A DNA stretch of 64,000 bases from Mesodorylaimus sp. YZB2_4 (GCA_030248295.1 JASANH010000949.1:1-64000), one strand, 5' to 3'. Numbered from the stretch's first letter, positions 10,214 to 23,645 are shown. The notes: generated by a model not told the origin, from the letters alone. Made by a program: numbers and translations.

Positions 10214-11907
10214 TCAGAGTCCGAGAGCATGCGTGATAGAATTGCAACAGGTAAATTGACTATTCCTACATTATGCCTGTTTAACACGTGTTCCTTTTAA
10301 GACGGTACGTTACACTGGCTCCTGCATCCGAGTCCTCGGTGGTCGCTCGGTATGTCAAGGCACCGAATACATGGACCCATTCAGCGCGGATTGCCAGTAA
10401 CTGAAACGCGGGGGCGAATAAAGTACAGATGGGAGGATATAATTGACAAACAATATACGTTTCAAATACATAGTTTGTGACGCGGCTAAACTGATCTCTC
10501 TATCATGGACATTTGTAGTGCCACTGAAAATTAGCCCATATACTGTATCTCTTGTACTCTCAAACGAATATGAAATATATTTTTTAAAATGCGTAATAGC
10601 CTTGCTTTTGGTGCGTCAGACACAGCGTTGCATCATGCAGATGAGAAAGCTTGAAGAATTCAGTAATATGAGTGAGCGAGCGGCAAACTCGCTCAAAAAT
10701 AGATACTGCGTGCAATGATGAGAGCGTTTTAATTTGACGAACGCTTTGGGAAGGATGGACAACTGTACATAGTGTAAGATAACTTTGCACAAGATATCCT
10801 AGCTAGTCCTAGTTTATCAGTTCCTGATGATGTCTTAAGTTAAGACGAAACGTAGAAAATATAAATATAATAAATGTCGTATTCAGGTAATTTATTGGTC
10901 TTCTTGTTCCTTTGGAAATGTCGCTGTAAAGACGTCTCAATTTCTACTTATATCCTAGCTAGCCAGAAACGGATGCTGTGAGGAGAATGGATGGGGATGA
11001 TTTGGGCATGCGGGGGAGTTAGGACACGCTATATGCCTTAAAAGCTCACGTATATTCATGTTCATGTTGTAAGAAATCAGGCAGGTACGCGTACTCGAGA
11101 CAGGAGACCACGAAATTACTTAGCCGCAAGTCGAACACTCCGACCAAGGATATGCTGCGCTTTCCGAGCTCCCCGTCTTCGTCCTCAGGAAATACTTCCT
11201 GTCTCGATTCTGCACACGCAGAATTCTACTTCTCGACCTGAGAAAGTATGCGACTAACAGGCTAGACTTGGAAAAACGACGAAAAATTCAAACTGCTAGA
11301 ATGTCTCACCAAAAGAAACTTTGTTCAGTCCAGAAAACGAACAATTAACAACAATCGCTCGGTGGCAGCCTTCGCTATTTTTTCATCACCCTTTCCTAAG
11401 CTCACCTGACAATCATCATCATGCTTTAATCAGGAGCAGTTGGTCCAAGAGTGTACACAAGCGAGCCAAATGTTGCCTTGGCGTCTTACATAATCGAACT
11501 AATGGCTTACTCTTGGCACGTAGTTATGTGAGCTAGATTGGCTGTGAGGGTGGGTCCGTTTCGTCAAACCAACGACTTGGCGGGCTCCCACTGGCCATTG
11601 TCTGCTTCGCCGGGTAATGAGCGGGGAGAAGAGAATGTTTTAAAGTGGGACTTGGCTAGGCTACTCGTTATTCGAACTAATCGTAAGTTATAAGAGCTGC
11701 GGCTAGCGATAAGCAGGAATTTGAAGGAGTTAAGGGAAGGCGAAACGAGACTAAACCGACGGGAATGCACTTGGAGAAGTGAAATGTGCGAAGTTACCTG
11801 CGATTTGTTTTCCACCTATGCTCTTATTTCTTACGGCGAAGAAAGGTGAAGAAGTTGAATTTGAGGAACCGATCATTAGTTATCTTGGCAGTTAGAAAAC
11901 GGAGACA
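10214..11907. other. Intergenic, no gene seen
   Basis: It carries AATAAA at 10417 for the gene before it, AT-rich sequence to 10900 and a SINE B-box remnant near 11120. The final few hundred bases precede the first ATG of the coiled-coil gene and probably hold its promoter and leader; no clear TATA box is visible. Confidence 0.4.
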
Positions 11908-14900
11908 ATGACTGGAGCCAGTGGTGGTGGCGGACAAGAAGATAAGGCCGTCGAAACCAGGTGTGATTCTGGCGCTGGTGGTGGAGCTGGTGGTTCTACG
12001 AAGGTGCTAGGGGCTGAAACATTGCTCTCGGAACTAACTGCTTTGAAATTGAAATTAGAACGAGTGATGGATCATGATTTCAAGGCAAAAGAGCAAGCCA
12101 GATTGAGGAAAGAGGTCTTTTTGAGTCGATTATCGGTAAGTAGCGAGCTGATTTTGCGGTTGAGCCCAACAGAAGTAGAGAATTTTCCAGCCGCCAAGAA
12201 CATGAGTGGGATGTATCCTACTTGACAGTAGTTACTGAATGTGAGAGCGCCACCGCAAACAGTGCGCAGTTGGAGGACTAAGCTCCCAAATATACGTTTT
12301 GTAATATCATTTCATCAGTTTTTCAGAGGGCGCACCAGCATCATCTTGAAGATGCAAGCCGCCTGAAAGATGAAGCTCAGCGCTTATGCGAGCGATGGCG
12401 ACAACACCGAGTCAGCGATCCGACTGGATTGCGGGAGGCAGATAAGGCGCAGCAAAGGGCTGAAGAAGAAAGACACGGTGTCAAATCAGATTCGGCAATT
12501 CAACACATGGAACCTATTTTGGAGCAGGAAATAGAGGTACGACGGTGAAAGCTTTTGATTCTATAAACGGTGAGATCCTTGGCTCGCCCTGGGGCAGACT
12601 ACATAGAGCTGGCCTGACGATGGCTCAAGCCACAGGAATGAGCCCGCGCAGTCCACGGCACCTAGTGCTGAGTTTATTGACAACGCGTTACAAGAGTGGA
12701 ATGGACTATCGATTCGGGGAGCAGCCGTACGTGTCGGCCGTCAAAGGGGTTCTGACGGATCGTGAGCCCGAAGTTAAGACCAGGAACTCAAGAGGTCTTC
12801 CACAGACGCCTGCAAACCAAAGCGGACACTCGACCTCGAAGTCGGCTGTGGGTCTCGTGCGGCCCTGACATAAGAGAGGGTGCTAGTTCCTCGAGCCATT
12901 GCACTGATTGGTGCGGAGAGACCAGTCCACGCCCATTACAACGGGTATGAGCGAAAGAAATACTGTATTAGGTGCGGTAATCTGTGGCAACTTTTTGCCT
13001 TTGTCATCCGACTTTCCTCATAAACCTTCAAGTCCATTTGCGTGTTGGCCTTAAAGAAGTCACGCTAAATAGACGAGGAGCATTTCCATATGTATTTCAG
13101 TGGGATCCATCCAGTTGTGAGAATTGCACTAAAATAGACTCCCTGATAGAGTTTGAGAGTTCTATGACTGACCAATCGTAAGACATCTGCGAGAAAGGGC
13201 GTGGCTGGGGTTAGGGTAGAGAGGGGCGAGGTATTGACTCTACCGGCTGTAGCTTTCTATCTATCACATTGAAACTTATGTTTCCAGCTGCAATCGGAGA
13301 AGGAGCAATTTGTGGAAGAGTTGAAAGAAGCCAGCCACATAATGGCTGATGTTCAGTCCAAGTATGAGAGGGAGGAACAGTGGTTGCGTCAACGAATGGA
13401 GCAGTTGAAGAAAGAGGTGAGCTTCACTCGTCTAAATATCGAGTCAGTGCCACGAGCATTCTCGAGTCTTATAGGCTGAAGAGATCGAACAATTCAAGAC
13501 ACGATTAGAGCGAGGTCGTCTCCTGTGGGAAGGCAATGCGGAATACCAAGATCCCACAACAGCGGACGTCATGGTCTCGTCTCAAAGTAGTTCAGGATCG
13601 TATCCTCTGAACTATTTCGAAGAATCACTAGCTCAGGGTGAATACGAACGAGCCAGGAGGGAGGAGGAATTGAAACTGGAATTAGCCGGTGATCAGGGAT
13701 ATCATTACTCGAATCCGCTGGCAGAGGCCTCATTGGGCATGGAAGAACAAGAACGTCAGTTTAGAGATAAACTATGGGCCAGATTCATGGGGTCTATTGG
13801 TGACCAGAAGTCGAATGTCGTGTCAGTCGGTGCTGATCAAGTCGTCAAGGTCAACCCGAAAGGAAAACCTGAATCTTCAATCAGCGATGATCAAAGCCAG
13901 TTGACTGGTCAATCGATTGAAGGCGATCGAGATCGAAATATCGACGAGTCTCTCAAAAGACCACTAAAAATCAGAGACGATGGGTTGATTGAAACAGATA
14001 ACGAAGCTGGATTCGAGAATTCGAGAAAACCAGATCGCAGGCATCGGAGTGATCAATCCGACCACAGCGCCCGAGGGACAGTGCCTGGTCAGCATCCTGA
14101 AGTGACCAGTGGTCAGCCAATCACGCTTGACTTGGACGCACAAATCCACCAATCGATCACATCTGATCAAAGTGAACTTGAGGGAAATCTCATCGCCTTC
14201 GTTCAAAATGTGCAAATCAGCAATCTAATCGAGGAGGAATACGAAAGCGTGCAAATTAAGAGTTCTATATTGGCGGATTACGCTGATGAACCTTCATTCC
14301 ACCGACAAGAGGTTGGCTTCCCTAGACATCCAGCCATGCGAGCAGTGGATCAAATGCCATCACTACTCGAACAATCGAGCGAATCTGATAGTGATCAGCC
14401 GCGAACCGCCCTGTCGATGCGTCCTGATCACTACGACGATAGACGAGATTTAGAAGAAGAAGTCGTCCTAAATGTCACCTTAGTGGCAGCAGAAATCGAT
14501 TTCTTCTGCGACTGTTCATTACGTGAAACTATCGTGCCCATATTGAAAGCCGAAGCCACGTCCACATCGGCCACTGGGCTAAACGTCAGGCCTTTAGCCA
14601 GAATGGTGGAAGTTGAAAACGAATTCTCCTGGAAACTGACGACATCGAGGCAATCGAGTGAGCACGGCACACCGTCCAGCTCATCAAACAGTCGCCGCCC
14701 TTCGAAGACTCCCTCTGTCGATGCCAACTGGCGGGGTGAACAAGAAGTGGTCACTGATGATCGAAGACGTGACTCCCTCGATATCGACTATGAGTCTGAT
14801 CAGAAGAACGATAAGAGAAACAAGAAAAGCAAACAAAATGCAGAAAAAACTGAGCTGGAAGAAGCCATTAGGGAATTGCAAACTGGAATTATTGATTATC

Positions 14901-17900
14901 GACCTGATCAAAACTTGGTGGATGCAATTCGTGAAGAGAAAAAATTCGACAGTCAGAATGTAAGTCCAGCGTAATCGTAGATTGACACATGTTTCAGTGA
15001 TTGATTTCAGGTCGAGTTAAATCAGGAAAATGAACCACCATTTGACAAAGAAGTCTTGCACAATCGACTAGTGCAACTACGCAAGGATGAAATAGCTCCT
15101 CAGTCAGTTGGTACATCGATCGAGGTGAGAGAGCTTATAAATTGTATTGTTCTCAAGAGAATTTCTCTAACCTTGAAAAATGGTCGCTGCCCCATTCTAT
15201 TCGGTTCAATTTTACTCTTGCCGAGGCACATAAATGAGCACACAAAACAACAAGTACAAGGAATTCAGAACTCAAACATAGGTCAATAAAATGAATAAAT
15301 GGATATATCAAAAGATAAACACACTCTGTCTGTCAAGTATTATCTTCAAAACGGAGTCACGAAAAGGTGCAAAATGAGAGTAGTCACATCGTGCGGCAAG
15401 GAATTCCACAAATTTAAAACAGAGTACAAGAAAGCTTGTTTTAAAAAAGAAGTTTTCTCTACTACACAAAGAAGCTCAATAAACTTTGTCCCTTCCCTGG
15501 TCACGTGTGTGGACTCATGCAGTCATAGAGCAGCAGCTGACGATATGGATTTCAAATATTTCTGCAATCAGATAATATGCAAAATCCTTTGCTGAGATCA
15601 TAAATCGAAATACTAATAATCGAAATGCATTGCTTGTGCAATCCGTCTCATGCGCAACAGGTCCCTCAGGATGACAGACTGTAACAAGAACTTCGCTTGA
15701 CGCATGACGTGTAACGGTTGCAGTGACTGATTGAGCACGAACATTTGCAACCCTTGTTACACTTAGGTGACAAGCAGGGGATGAAATAACGTTGACGTTG
15801 TAGACCATGGACACAGTCGGAACGTCCGGAGGATCGTCAAACGGCCAAAAGCAGAAGCGCACACTGGTCGAGACTGTAAAAGCTACTCAAGATCTGAGGA
15901 AACAATTGTCAGATATCGTAGCCACGTACGATCGAGAGGTCACATATTTATTGCTGAGTGTGGAAACCTGCAGGCAGCAATGGAAAAAGGAACATTTGGA
16001 CACCCAAAAACAATTGATGGAGGTAGGTTCCGGAAGAAGTATTTACTGGTCACAATGCTTGCATAAGCCAAGCCTGTCACGTTTTCCGTAAAAGGTTTGA
16101 GCCTTTCAAGTTACTCGACTCACATGGTGTGCCAAGTTTTGATGGCTTGGTTGATCTTGGGTCCTACTTCGAGCAATATCAAGTAGGAGTCAGATGGGAG
16201 ACCAACCTGCAAAATTAACAGCAGCTAGTTCCTTCTGACGCACACACAACAATAATTCTAAGCATGATTCAGGCGACTTCAAAATTAAATACAAGTCCGG
16301 TTTTAGCTTAGAAAAAATATGAAGAAGCTGGAGGAAAAGGTTCCATTGGACGTTGTCAGTCCCGGCACCCAAACACCACATTCTCCAAATTCTAAACCCG
16401 AAGAATCACCAAAACGGAAATCATCTCACGGTAGTGCTCATTCAAAAGATAAATCGAAACTGAAGCACTATAATCCCGATTTGGAATTGCCAGTTGGAAA
16501 AGAAAAATTATCAGAACTTAATCGACAGTTGTTTGAATTACATATCAAGCTGAGCAATGGTGATTTTGGCGGTGGAAATAGGGGTGGATATGACAAAGAG
16601 TCGGTACGAGCCATGGTGACCAAGGTAAGCCCGGTTCAAAATGATCGTTCTATGAAAGCACAGGGATTCATACTGTGCGCCCTAGAGTAGGGCGTCTCAT
16701 TGGCTGAAACTATATTTTACCACAACAGGTACAAGGTTAGTTTTTATCCTCATAAAGCAGGGTACAAGGACCTTCAGTCAGCAGAAAGTAGTCGTCTCTC
16801 TACGTACTGTATGGTAATGTAACCTTACAGTTCGTAGAGAGACGACAGCCAAAAAGGCTGGAAGAGGGATTTCCCATGGTAAGAAACGAATCCCGCACAC
16901 CGCCGCTGGCTGACAATCACTGTGCTTCCGAATGAGCTCAGCCCACACAGATTTTATAACCGAATCTCAATGAATCTGACGGAAGCTTATCGTCGCTACA
17001 TTTTAGATCCTGAAACAACTCCTCGAAATCCGAGCAGATCCAGAAGAGAAACAAGCATTTCTCGATTCCATTCCAGCCAGTGTGGCTGCGGCAGCTTATG
17101 GCAGTAGGACTAGTCCTATTGCTCGCGAACAAATAAGGAGTAATAGCAGCACCATGGTCAGCACCACTCTCCCCTCAAATTCCGCCATCATCAGCCCTCC
17201 TTCTGGCCATTATAAAGTCAGGCACGACAGTGGCGAACACTCTAAGGCCTTCTCCGATCATTACCCTGCTCACAGCTGGAAAGATAGCGACAGTAGGAAC
17301 AGCGCTATCAGTTTACGACCACATGATCAGTCATCGATGCGATCCGCCGATCGATCGCAAAGGAAAGAAAGTGTTCAAATTTCAGTCAGTTTGGAGCAGC
17401 CTAAATTCGGAGACGGTGTCCACGACGCTGCCTCGGTTGTTGCTTACATCGTGCCCATGCACGAGAACGAATCGAGGTTCGTAAGAAGATCAAAATCCAG
17501 CGATGACATGAGAATCAAAGAGGCCATTATGCAAAAGGCTATGGACGCTGAACGTGAAGAGTTGGATCGAGGGGGAGTGAAAAGCGAAGGTGAAGAGCCT
17601 AGGAAAAGTGACAATCAGGAATACAGGGGTCGAAATGCAAAATTATTGGCCGATCGATCAGTGATCAGCGTCAACTGTGAGAAAAAGCGACGATCAAAGA
17701 GCTTTGGTGAAACGAGCTTCAATCGAGGGGCGTCGAACAGAGTAAGCAGTGCGCCACGGTGGTAGTAGGCCACTATTGTTTCTCCACATCTCCCTGGTAA
17801 AAGTTGTGGACTCATGTTACAGTATTGGGTCCACCCTCTAAAATGTGTTTTTGATCGATATCTCCCGAACCGATCAAAACATCGCGAAATCCCCCATTAG

Positions 17901-20900
17901 GTTCTCGGGTACCATGTCTTGCATGCTGAACTCAAAAATCATCGAGATTCATCAAATGGTGCTCAAGTGGCGTTGAAAACCCCTCCCAGAACTATGTAGA
18001 GCTCGTTTTTAACGTAAAGAACTGTAATTTCGCAGAACCGCGAGAACCATCTTCCAGCACAGGCATCGTGCAGTAGTTACTTGATGTCACTAACAGATTG
18101 ACCAGGCCGAGGTTGTGTCTCACTGTCAGATGCTTCAATCATACCATTTTTAGTCCGTCGATCTGATAATGATAGTAGGCGCACTCAGTCAGTTGGCGTT
18201 TCACGAAAAGTTACAGTATATGCCAGGCTTCGAAATCAAACTTATCGGAGATTCTGCTTAAATTTCGCTATTGAATGATTGTTCGAGTCTAGACACGATC
18301 AGGAGCCAGTCTAATTTTAGAACCTACTCTGCGCTGGATAGTTGTGGTGCATAATCTTTACTCATTCGCACAGGTATCAGACGACTTTAGTATTCACGAA
18401 TGGGCGGCGCCTGATGTACCTCGATATGTGTCGGATGGAGATGCAGTCACTCAAGCCGCAGTCGCTGCCGCTATTGCTTCGGCCACAACACCAAGCTTAA
18501 GTGCACCATCACCGACTGCAAAAGTGCAATTGGCATCCGTAAGTGCGTCCTAGGAAAGAATGAGACGCCTAGCGGCAGCCTGATTTTTTATCGATGTTGT
18601 TTTCGCTGATATAAATGTTGCACAATCCCTAATTCACTGTAGCTGTTCCGAAATCAGGGTATTCGCTCTCTCTCTCTCTCTGTTGCAAGGAAAGCAGTGT
18701 GCCTTGCAACAGAGCATATGCCCTGATGATTTGGTGGTTTTTTGGGTTAAGTAACCAAATAAAGTACAGCATATATAACTAGTGACAGCTATCGTCGATG
18801 GTACTAGTGGTGATTTTATCTACTTTTTGCACCGTTTGGTTTTTTATTCTAGAAGCAACCTCAAGAATCAGAGGAGAAAAAAGCGAGTTGGACGAAATCG
18901 CCAATCTACGATTCGAGTGTTGACAGCGGTATTGGATTACACACCGAAACCGAGAGCAGCGGAAAAGCAGTCGGTGCGGCTGGTAAGTACAATCTCATTT
19001 ACTTTAGCTGCCTCCCCGATTAGGGGCCCTTCCTGGTGGAAAGCGTATCTGTACCCCGCCACGCAGGTTGCCTGAGTTGAAATGCGTCAGGGTTGGCATT
19101 TTCACTGGAAGTGGCTGATGAAGCTATAAGTTCCGTTACCCTAACGGTCTGCATGAGGTGAGCATTCTCGAGGCAGTGCTACAGGTACATCTCATGGGAA
19201 TCGTCTCATGGGCCTGTGCCCAAGGGTTCATGACAGAACACTGTCATGAATTTTTTCGCAAAAAGATGGGAAAGATTTTATGAACTCTGCGAGCACTATT
19301 CGACACTCGCATGCATTGTTGGCTCTAGATGGTTTTGGTTCACGGGTAGCTTGGGCGTCAAAGAAAATCAAATTTCCTATGCTAACCATCCAAAACGAAA
19401 ACTTACCACGTACCTATTTTAATTTCCAGCCGATCCTGCAACTGCAACCAAAACGTACAGTGTACCTCATCCACTGCTGCCGATCAACACCACTGATTAT
19501 CGAACCTGTCAAATTCATTTGCATCGATATTCATTGGATGGACCAGCAGAGTTCTGTCGGCGATCCAGAATGCCAAAACGCACCAAGCCAGTTCCTACCG
19601 CGTCATCGACTACTCAGACCGAGGCAGTCCCTCTAAAGGGCATCCCTGAAGCTGAAGCTGCAGCCGCGTCCAGCAGTCCTCCTCCAATCGCTGGAGCCTC
19701 TTTGGCAAGTGCATCGCCGTCGATCGCATTGTCATCCAAACCGTCGACGCTGCCATCCAGTGCCTCGAAAGGGTCGATAGCTACGAGTCCATCGAGAACG
19801 TCCTTGGCATCCAGACCCAGTAGTGCCTCGTTGTCCAGGCGATCGTCAAGAAGTCCGTCCAACAAGCTGGCAAAACCAATCGAGATGACGAATGTGGGCG
19901 ATGCTGTGCTAGCTATGGGAATACAGGTGCGTAAGAGCAGCATGGATCTGGCTCCGGTTTCTCGAAAGCTTATATGTTCAGCCAGCGACAAGTCAAGCTG
20001 AAAGATAAACGCATTTGAGTTTTGCAATCAGCTAGGACCTGTCCAAAAGTTAGGACGATCAAATTACAATGATGTAGGATAGGACTTAGGGTGGCCTATT
20101 ACATATTACATGTCCTAGCTGACTGTCTAATCGGCACCTGGAGCGTAGATATATCCTGTCAAAGCGCAGTTATAGAACATTCAAAGCATTACTTACCTTT
20201 TTAAATATATGCCGACTGTTTTGAGGGTCCAAATTGAATATGTAAAACGACATCTTGCTATTGCTTTGATAGATGTTTTGGAAATACCTACTTGAAGAAC
20301 GTATTTCTTGCTAAAATCAGATGGTGAGCTTCAAGTTGCTGAAAAAAGTACTCATCATTCTAGCTAATGGCTGTGGTTATGGCCCCATCGAAACGTTGGA
20401 GCGACGTAGCTCGCTCAATGTTCGACACCAGCTTCACGGACAAGTTCAAACGAGCGGTCAATTACCACAAGAAATTGCAAGCACGTAGTCGCAGCAACTC
20501 AGCCGCACCGAACATGGAGTCGCCGTTTGTTGGCATTGACGAAACATCGAGCAACGCCATGCTTCCTCCGAAATATGGCCGAAGAACTGTCAGCGAAAGA
20601 CAAGTCCTCAGGCCTTCAATACCAGAATTGAATGTTACGAGTGAGGTCGAAGGTGAAGTTGGACCAGAAATGCCCATCCAACCCAATCTGAAATTAAGAA
20701 CGAGACAACCAAATTTGGGTCGGGAGTTAAATGTGAACGAGCATCCAACGCACAGGACCAGAAGTGAAGCCGATGTGCTGGCCGTAAAAGTAAGTTGATA
20801 GAACGCTGTATGCCCGCGTGTTCTGACAAACCCAGATTACATTCAATATCTCTAAACGCCAAAAAACACGACAGAAAGAAACAGATTTTTTCGTGTAGTC

Positions 20901-21201
20901 TTCTATGTCGCCCAGCTGGAAAATTGTGTTAGTCTTCTACTACAAATGGTTTCTAATTTTTACTGTCTCGAGGTTATAGGCTGCGCGGGTATGGAATTAC
21001 AGGCTTGTAAAAACTACGGGGTACTAAAAGCTTATGATCGCGTTGTATACACCACAATGGTCGAAATTAACACCCGTACGTGCGCAGGTTAAAGCCATAC
21101 TCGTGCCATACTCTTCAAAAATTACTATATCGTAATAAGTTCTCTTTTTTCAGAAGAAAGGCGGCCTAAAATGGAAAGACAGCACATTGACATATTTATA
21201 A
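11908..21201 (+). CDS. Coiled-coil and low-complexity protein, 13 exons, ~1567 aa; family unresolved
   Basis: Exons: 11908-12135, 12327-12536, 13288-13416, 13475-14959, 15011-15124, 15804-16022, 16307-16624, 17007-17741, 18374-18538, 18853-18982, 19430-19926, 20364-20789, 21154-21201. All are bounded by GT/AG, nearly all in phase 0, and the sum is a multiple of three. After a Gly-rich start, residues ~30-230 form heptad-rich coiled coils. The large fourth exon (to ~684) is polar, rich in D, Q and S, with repeated SDQ/SDD motifs. Coiled coil returns at ~735-795 (LRKQLSDIVATYDREVTYLL). Residues ~800-1400 are Ser/Pro/Arg-rich with an SP-rich patch (GTQTPHSPNSKPEESPKRK) and a phosphodegron-like DSSVDSGIG motif. 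The C-terminus ends KDSTLTYL, compatible with a PDZ ligand. This build fits a cytoskeletal or junctional scaffold. The second coiled coil faintly recalls the SOGA/MTCL group, but I cannot assign it. Introns carry several foldback or MITE insertions. Confidence 0.72.
16791..16846. repeat. Hairpin in intron 7 of the coiled-coil gene
   Basis: GTCGTCTCTCTACG (16791-16804) is matched exactly in inverse at 16833-16846, with further pairing inside (TACTGTA against TTACAGT). It is a compact foldback of 56 nt, possibly a miniature element or a small RNA hairpin. Confidence 0.6.
17788..18108. mobile_element. Short inverted-repeat element, intron 8 (copy 1 of family F)
   Basis: It matches the element at 59119-59453 over most of its length, including GATCGATATCTCCCGAACCG, the block containing GTTCTCGGG, and the end block around CACAGGCATCG then ATTGACCAGG. 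Its terminal inverted repeats are worn compared with that copy. Confidence 0.65.
18652..18727. repeat. Foldback sequence with CT microsatellite, intron 9
   Basis: CTCTGTTGCAAGG (18678-18690) is exactly inverted at 18702-18714. The flanks pair again with three mismatches (ATCAGGG...GCTCT at 18652-18668 against 18711-18727). A CT run sits in the left arm. Confidence 0.6.
20010..20140. mobile_element. MITE, diverged copy, intron 11
   Basis: It aligns along its whole length with the intact MITE at 39307-39459: GTTAGGACGATCAAAT against GTTAGGGCGATCAAAT, TATAGGACTTA-type core, ACATGTCCTAG near the right end. The terminal repeats are recognisable but eroded. Confidence 0.6.
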
Positions 21202-23645
21202 CTCGGTCGCGACTGGCGCCCAGCATTGTATCATTGCTTAGTATGTTTGATCACAGTTAGAAAGAGTCTTGGCACCCACAGTACAGCGATGCGTATTACC
21301 GAAGGTGCTTCGTTGCTACTAAGTTCGATATATAACGTTTCACTGTTACATTGTGGTATTGTGGACATTGTTTCCAGTGCAAGATTGACTGCATAAAGCT
21401 GAATGTGAAGACGGCTTCAGTTAAACCTTACGATTAGAATTAAGATGCGGCAGCGGATGACGCGTTAGAAAAAACTGCGATGAAACTGAAGCAATATCCA
21501 AAAAGTCCAAATTTTACTTTACCGGATGCGGAAAATGAAAAAACTGAATAGCTTTATGTTAGAACTGGTCAACGATTAATTTTCTGGTATGTAGCTTTAA
21601 AACCTTTGCCTTAAATTTTTTGATCTTGTCTAGCTGCAGTGAATTACAATGGTTATAGGGGAACTGTTGGGGGTTACGTTAAAGTTGATACCATTTGAAG
21701 TCAAGCTTAGTTTATCAGTAGAGCTGTGGGTAGTCATTGGGGATTCAGATGAAGGCAGCATAGGTCGTCTGCTCCTTGTGGGCTGAGAGCAAACCCACGT
21801 GGTATTAAGTCAACTCATCTTGGTAAAATATGGGCCCATGACGGACCCCACATGTGATATGACGGGAGCCCACGTGGGCCCATGGTGGGATTCTTGATTT
21901 GGGGAAGCTAAGTGAAAACACTTTTGTGTTCTGTGCCCTGTGCTAAAGTGTTTGTGCTGATCACGTCTGCCAGCGAGAAACAATAACTGAACCAATCAGC
22001 GCGGTAGACCCTAGAAACGTTTGGGCCGCCCAAAGTTGTTAACTCTCCCTGAAGTCGCAAGCTGTGGTTGCGCATGGGTATTTGCATGCATGCAGCCCTT
22101 CCTCGGCGCCGAAGGGGATCCATATCTTCGCGATAAGGAATGAAATGCGTTTACAGCTTGAAAACTCCCTGCCAATACAAGCCATGCGCAATAGACTCCC
22201 GAACCCGATAAAAAGTGGTCGGAATTTGGGACTGAATGTTGTGGAGATAAAAATGCTTTTATCGCAATGGATTGGTGTTTCGGCGAGAATGGCTGTAGGA
22301 AGGAGGGGGCGAAAATAGCATGATCGAATAAAACTACTCCCACAAAATGCACAAGTCCTGCTTTTTCTATAATCGTTACCTTCTAAAAACACTGCTAGCT
22401 CACCCGACTTTCCAAAATGAAAAATAAGTAATAAACGAAAAATCTGATATCTGACCGAAAAGTATATTACCGTAAGCAAGCACGATGAATCACCCGCCCA
22501 GCAGTCGTCTCTGCTAACGTACGCACGGCATAGCAACACGGCGCAGCTGCCTATAATAAAAACCCGCATGGCTAGGAGAATCACGTCTCACCACAAGCCC
22601 CCGCCTCTCCAAACTTGACCTCAAACCATTCAGAAAACTGCAGAGTTTAAAAAAGGCAGCTAAAGCTAAAAAATAGGACAAATAGACGCTAGCTGTGTCA
22701 GAGTGAAAATAATTAGCGAACCATAGATTGATAAGGCTGCATTTTTTTCAAAAAATCAGTTTAACTGAACAACTAAATCAATAAGCAGACAATCAATCAA
22801 GAAGCCCCCTAGCCCGCGGAATCGACACTTCCTTGGACCGACCAGGATTAGTAAAAAAACAGTTCCAAATGCGCCTTTGTCAAACGAATTCTGCCTACTT
22901 CATCCTTGTCGAAATTTCATCGTCCCATAAAGCTGGATGAAATACAAACCAACCTTCGTTCTCGTAATTCGGACCAAATCGATTGATAAGTTGCTTACAA
23001 TAAAAGTAGTCTCTGTCAGACGCCAAAAATAGTCAAAAGTTATGGGCCGAGAGAGCACAGGATAGAAAACAGATCAATTTTGGCACGTTCTACTCCGCCC
23101 GTTTTCAGCCAAATCTTTGCGAGCGGGCAATTTTTTTTGGCATACTGTAGAATTTGGTGAAACGGGAGCGCTCGTTTACGGGTGGATGGGTACCCGTCCT
23201 GGACCAATCCGTTTTTCCACTCCGCTTCTGGTGAAACGCTCCTCCATCCGTGTATCTTAGAATGGATCCGTTAACGGAGGACAGACGGCTGGTGAAACAG
23301 GCAGCAGCCATCCTGAGCTCTGGCTCCACTATGTGCAAAGGCTGGTCTAAAAGTTTCCAGTCTGTCATAACAGACTTCTTCGGAAATATCTTTCTTGGCT
23401 TGCAACAGTGGTTCTTGCAATTTCTAGTTGCTTGTATCTGCGTCTGTTTCAGGCCATTAAAACTGAATACTAGAAGAGAGAAATTTTTTTAGACAATTGC
23501 TTGTCAATATAATGAAGATGACGAACAGGACAAAAACCGATATTTTATGATCGCCTCTTTGTCTGTCTTTGACTCCTAGGGTCAAGCTTTTTTCAGATTC
23601 TTTCATTAAAGACCGACAAGTCTACGTCGTCGTGTGATCAACGAG
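21202..23645. other. Intergenic, one weak ORF
   Basis: A stretch between two convergently arranged genes. A GC-rich palindromic patch (CCCACGTGGGCCCATGG region) lies near 21870. The only notable frame is the minus-strand one at 22039-22569, listed separately. Confidence 0.4.
22039..22569 (-). CDS. Open frame with hydrophobic N-terminus and many cysteines (doubtful)
   Basis: From the ATG at 22569 the frame runs 176 codons. It starts with a signal-like MRVFIIGSCAVLLCRA, has Cys residues scattered throughout and ends with CKYPCATTAC. No TATA box, domain or homologous copy is visible, and an ORF of this size could occur by chance in 64 kb. A donor-like GGTAATAT after codon ~33 would allow it to be a short first exon instead. 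Confidence 0.2.
   Translation of the reverse strand: MRVFIIGSCAVLLCRAYVSRDDCWAGDSSCLLTVIYFSVRYQIFRLLLIFHFGKSGELAVFLEGNDYRKSRTCAFCGSSFIRSCYFRPLLPTAILAETPIHCDKSIFISTTFSPKFRPLFIGFGSLLRMACIGREFSSCKRISFLIAKIWIPFGAEEGLHACKYPCATTACDFRES

Noticed and set aside
12545-13181. Open frames of 107, 62 and 65 codons in intron 2 of the scaffold gene
   Set aside because: The flanking exons join in phase 0 without them, and their composition does not resemble the rest of the protein.
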